Part shown: one piece after another, positions 53,455-54,930 of the stretch
Numbering within the stretch: the stretch's first letter is position 1
How the letters are laid out: every line of letters begins with the position of its first letter
Assembly: GCF_003434055.1 (NCBI RefSeq)
Contig: NZ_QVEX01000010.1
Span: 118,227-173,156, forward strand
From: Enterocloster aldenensis
GTDB taxonomy: Bacteria > Bacillota > Clostridia > Lachnospirales > Lachnospiraceae
DNA length: 54,930 nt
Direction: 5' to 3'
Notes under the pieces: model-generated
The model's input: the letters and a program-made list of their open reading frames with translations, nothing else
Database searches by the model: none
What the model was told of the DNA's origin: nothing
Made by a program: the position numbers and the translations under genes

Positions 53455-54930
53455 TCAGGAATCCTCTTCTTTCCGCTTCTTGCTCATGGCTGTCAGCATC
53501 AGGAAGATGCCGGACATCATCATTGTAAGTGTTGATTTAACAGAACTCTGTCCTGTCTTTGGCAGTGCTGCCAACGGGATTTCTCCGTCATCAATCACTG
53601 TTGGGTCAACTGGTGAACCTGGAAGCTGTGCCAACGGTACGTCTTCTGGCATGATGGTTACTGCTCCTGGGCCGTTGTCGACAGATGGGGTTACACGGCC
53701 TGGGTTGCCGCCGCCTCCTCCGCCACCGCCTCCGGTGCTGCTATTGTAACTCCAAAGAGCGGTGTAAACTGCGTTTCCTGTGACTGTCTCAGCAATTTCC
53801 TTATCCCAGCCATTGAAGCTGTAGTTACCATTCGCTGTGGTCTGTCCGCTGAATGCAGGCGTCTTATCACCATAGCTTAATCCAGAATTGCTCTGTGCAT
53901 CAAATGAGCCATGCTCTCCAGGATTATAGGTTACGGTAAACTGCTGTTTAAAGTAAACCCTAAGCACCATATTGCCATCGCCAGTTATCTTTGCCTCGAA
54001 TACATTTGCTGCATTTGAATCAAGGATGTATCCAGCTGGCGCTGCTTTGTCTGTATCTGTTACAGCTCCTGTGGCATCTGTTGTTCCTGCCCTCAATGAA
54101 ATATCATCCGGGGCTGCAGGATATTTACCTGCGTTCTCATAATAGAACTCAACTGTATACTTCGTGCTGTCGGAAGGAATCCACTGCGCTACATAGGTTG
54201 CATCCTTTGTAACGGTAGGTTCAACCTTTGGTTCCCAGCCTGCAAATACGTAGCCGCCTGTTCCAGGGGTACCTAATTCTGTTATTGGTGCCGTCGGAGT
54301 ATTGCTGCCATAGTCAAGTTCATTTGTAACTGAAGTATCGAAAATTCCAACTCCGTAGGTTCCCGGTTCGTATGTTACGGTGAACTGTTGTTTGAAGTAT
54401 ACTCTTAATATCAGATATTCCTCGCCCGCAATGACCGTACCCTTATACCGATTTCCAATGGCATCTGTATCTAAGACATAACCTTCTCTTACCGGAATTA
54501 AATCATTCGCTGTGACTTCAACTTCAGAATCTGTCAATCCCTGTCTGATATCAACATAAGTTGCTTTATCAAAGTCTGGGTAAGTGCCATCTGTCTGATA
54601 ATACATATGCACAACGTAATCTACTTCTTCAGCTACATATAAGACTTTAATTATATTATCTTTTTCTCCCATTATATATGGAGCTTCTTGCTGCACACCG
54701 CTTGAATATCCAGCCGGTCTCATTGAATCAAGCTGTCCATTATCTGTTCCAGAATCAAGTATAATGGGCTCAAGATATTTCGCACTGAGTTTTTCACTGG
54801 TCCCTATCTTATTTTCAGAATCCAATGTTCCTTTATAATACTCAACGATGTAATCATATGTTTCTTTTTCATAATTATAAACTACAGCATCACCGTTGTT
54901 CACGGTTGCCGGCAGGCTTTCCACTTCCTC
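53455..54930 (-). CDS. LPXTG-anchored surface protein, C-terminal part (runs off right edge)
   Basis: The last 491 residues are present; the frame is open to base 54930, so the true start is outside the window. Repeated beta-rich modules alternate: MucBP/InlB-like 'GGYVFAGWEPKVEPTVTKDA', 'YTVEFYYENAGKYP' and the recurring 'LRVYFKQQFTVTYNPGEHG'. A Gly-rich spacer is followed by the doubled anchor 'PLAQLPGSP...PLAALPKTG', a hydrophobic span and KKRKEEDS. The last ~70 residues are nearly the same as in the next gene (47412-53153), showing that the two are paralogues with a shared anchor. Confidence 0.9.
   Translation of the reverse strand, partial: EEVESLPATVNNGDAVVYNYEKETYDYIVEYYKGTLDSENKIGTSEKLSAKYLEPIILDSGTDNGQLDSMRPAGYSSGVQQEAPYIMGEKDNIIKVLYVAEEVDYVVHMYYQTDGTYPDFDKATYVDIRQGLTDSEVEVTANDLIPVREGYVLDTDAIGNRYKGTVIAGEEYLILRVYFKQQFTVTYEPGTYGVGIFDTSVTNELDYGSNTPTAPITELGTPGTGGYVFAGWEPKVEPTVTKDATYVAQWIPSDSTKYTVEFYYENAGKYPAAPDDISLRAGTTDATGAVTDTDKAAPAGYILDSNAANVFEAKITGDGNMVLRVYFKQQFTVTYNPGEHGSFDAQSNSGLSYGDKTPAFSGQTTANGNYSFNGWDKEIAETVTGNAVYTALWSYNSSTGGGGGGGGGNPGRVTPSVDNGPGAVTIMPEDVPLAQLPGSPVDPTVIDDGEIPLAALPKTGQSSVKSTLTMMMSGIFLMLTAMSKKRKEEDS

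Overview
The window looks like part of the chromosome of a Gram-positive gut anaerobe of the Clostridia, most likely family Lachnospiraceae and perhaps the Enterocloster (Clostridium bolteae/clostridioforme) group. This is inferred from AGGAGG-type ribosome sites, roughly 50% GC, many ABC and PTS sugar systems, an LPKTG surface protein with a 'doubled' anchor motif, and a TPP-riboswitch thiSFGHE operon. No rRNA, tRNA, prophage, complete insertion sequence or CRISPR array was found.

Layout. (1) 1-3190, minus strand: an RbsACB-type sugar ABC operon whose binding protein runs off the left edge; its promoter carries an unusual pair of G6 direct repeats. (2) 3294-7000, minus: a DUF4349 lipoprotein, a Gfo/Idh/MocA oxidoreductase and a DacF-type D,D-carboxypeptidase. 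(3) 7171-10840: a GntR/FCD regulator divergent from an M20 hydrolase and an AGCS amino-acid symporter. (4) 11022-14931: a HIT protein, a membrane-anchored deacetylase-like protein and a SsuBC/TauBC-like ABC pair without a binding protein. (5) 15097-19482: a beta-glucoside operon (antiterminator, PTS IIBCA, GH1) with a visible promoter, RAT and overlapping terminator. (6) 19554-23422: thiSFGHE behind a TPP riboswitch and two successive terminators, then an AEC transporter. (7) 24491-27620: a BlaI/BlaR1-like pair with a 28-bp perfect palindrome upstream, and a divergent PEP/pyruvate-binding-domain protein. (8) 29951-33269: a MATE exporter, a zinc alcohol dehydrogenase and an Rpn-type gene broken by an amber codon. 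(9) 33667-45698, minus: ten genes in one run (sugar ABC transporter with two permeases, two zinc dehydrogenases, SIS protein, COG4091-type oxidoreductase with SAF domain, two FGGY kinases), with a divergent RpiR-type regulator. (10) 47179-54930, minus: one complete and one partial LPXTG surface protein, plus an orphan third sorting signal.

The main candidate for a new system is region 9. Its parts suggest import, oxidation, phosphorylation and isomerisation of a short polyol or sugar. One dehydrogenase resembles erythritol/L-threitol dehydrogenase. The SAF-domain oxidoreductase resembles the COG4091 family that contains the DXR-like enzyme DRL of Brucella. I infer a short, possibly branched, polyol substrate such as erythritol, threitol or 2-C-methylerythritol; this is a hypothesis. 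Other leads are an antiterminator whose PRD2 histidines are both replaced by tyrosine, and the remains of a third LPXTG paralogue.

All function calls rest on motifs and remembered family features; no database search was run.
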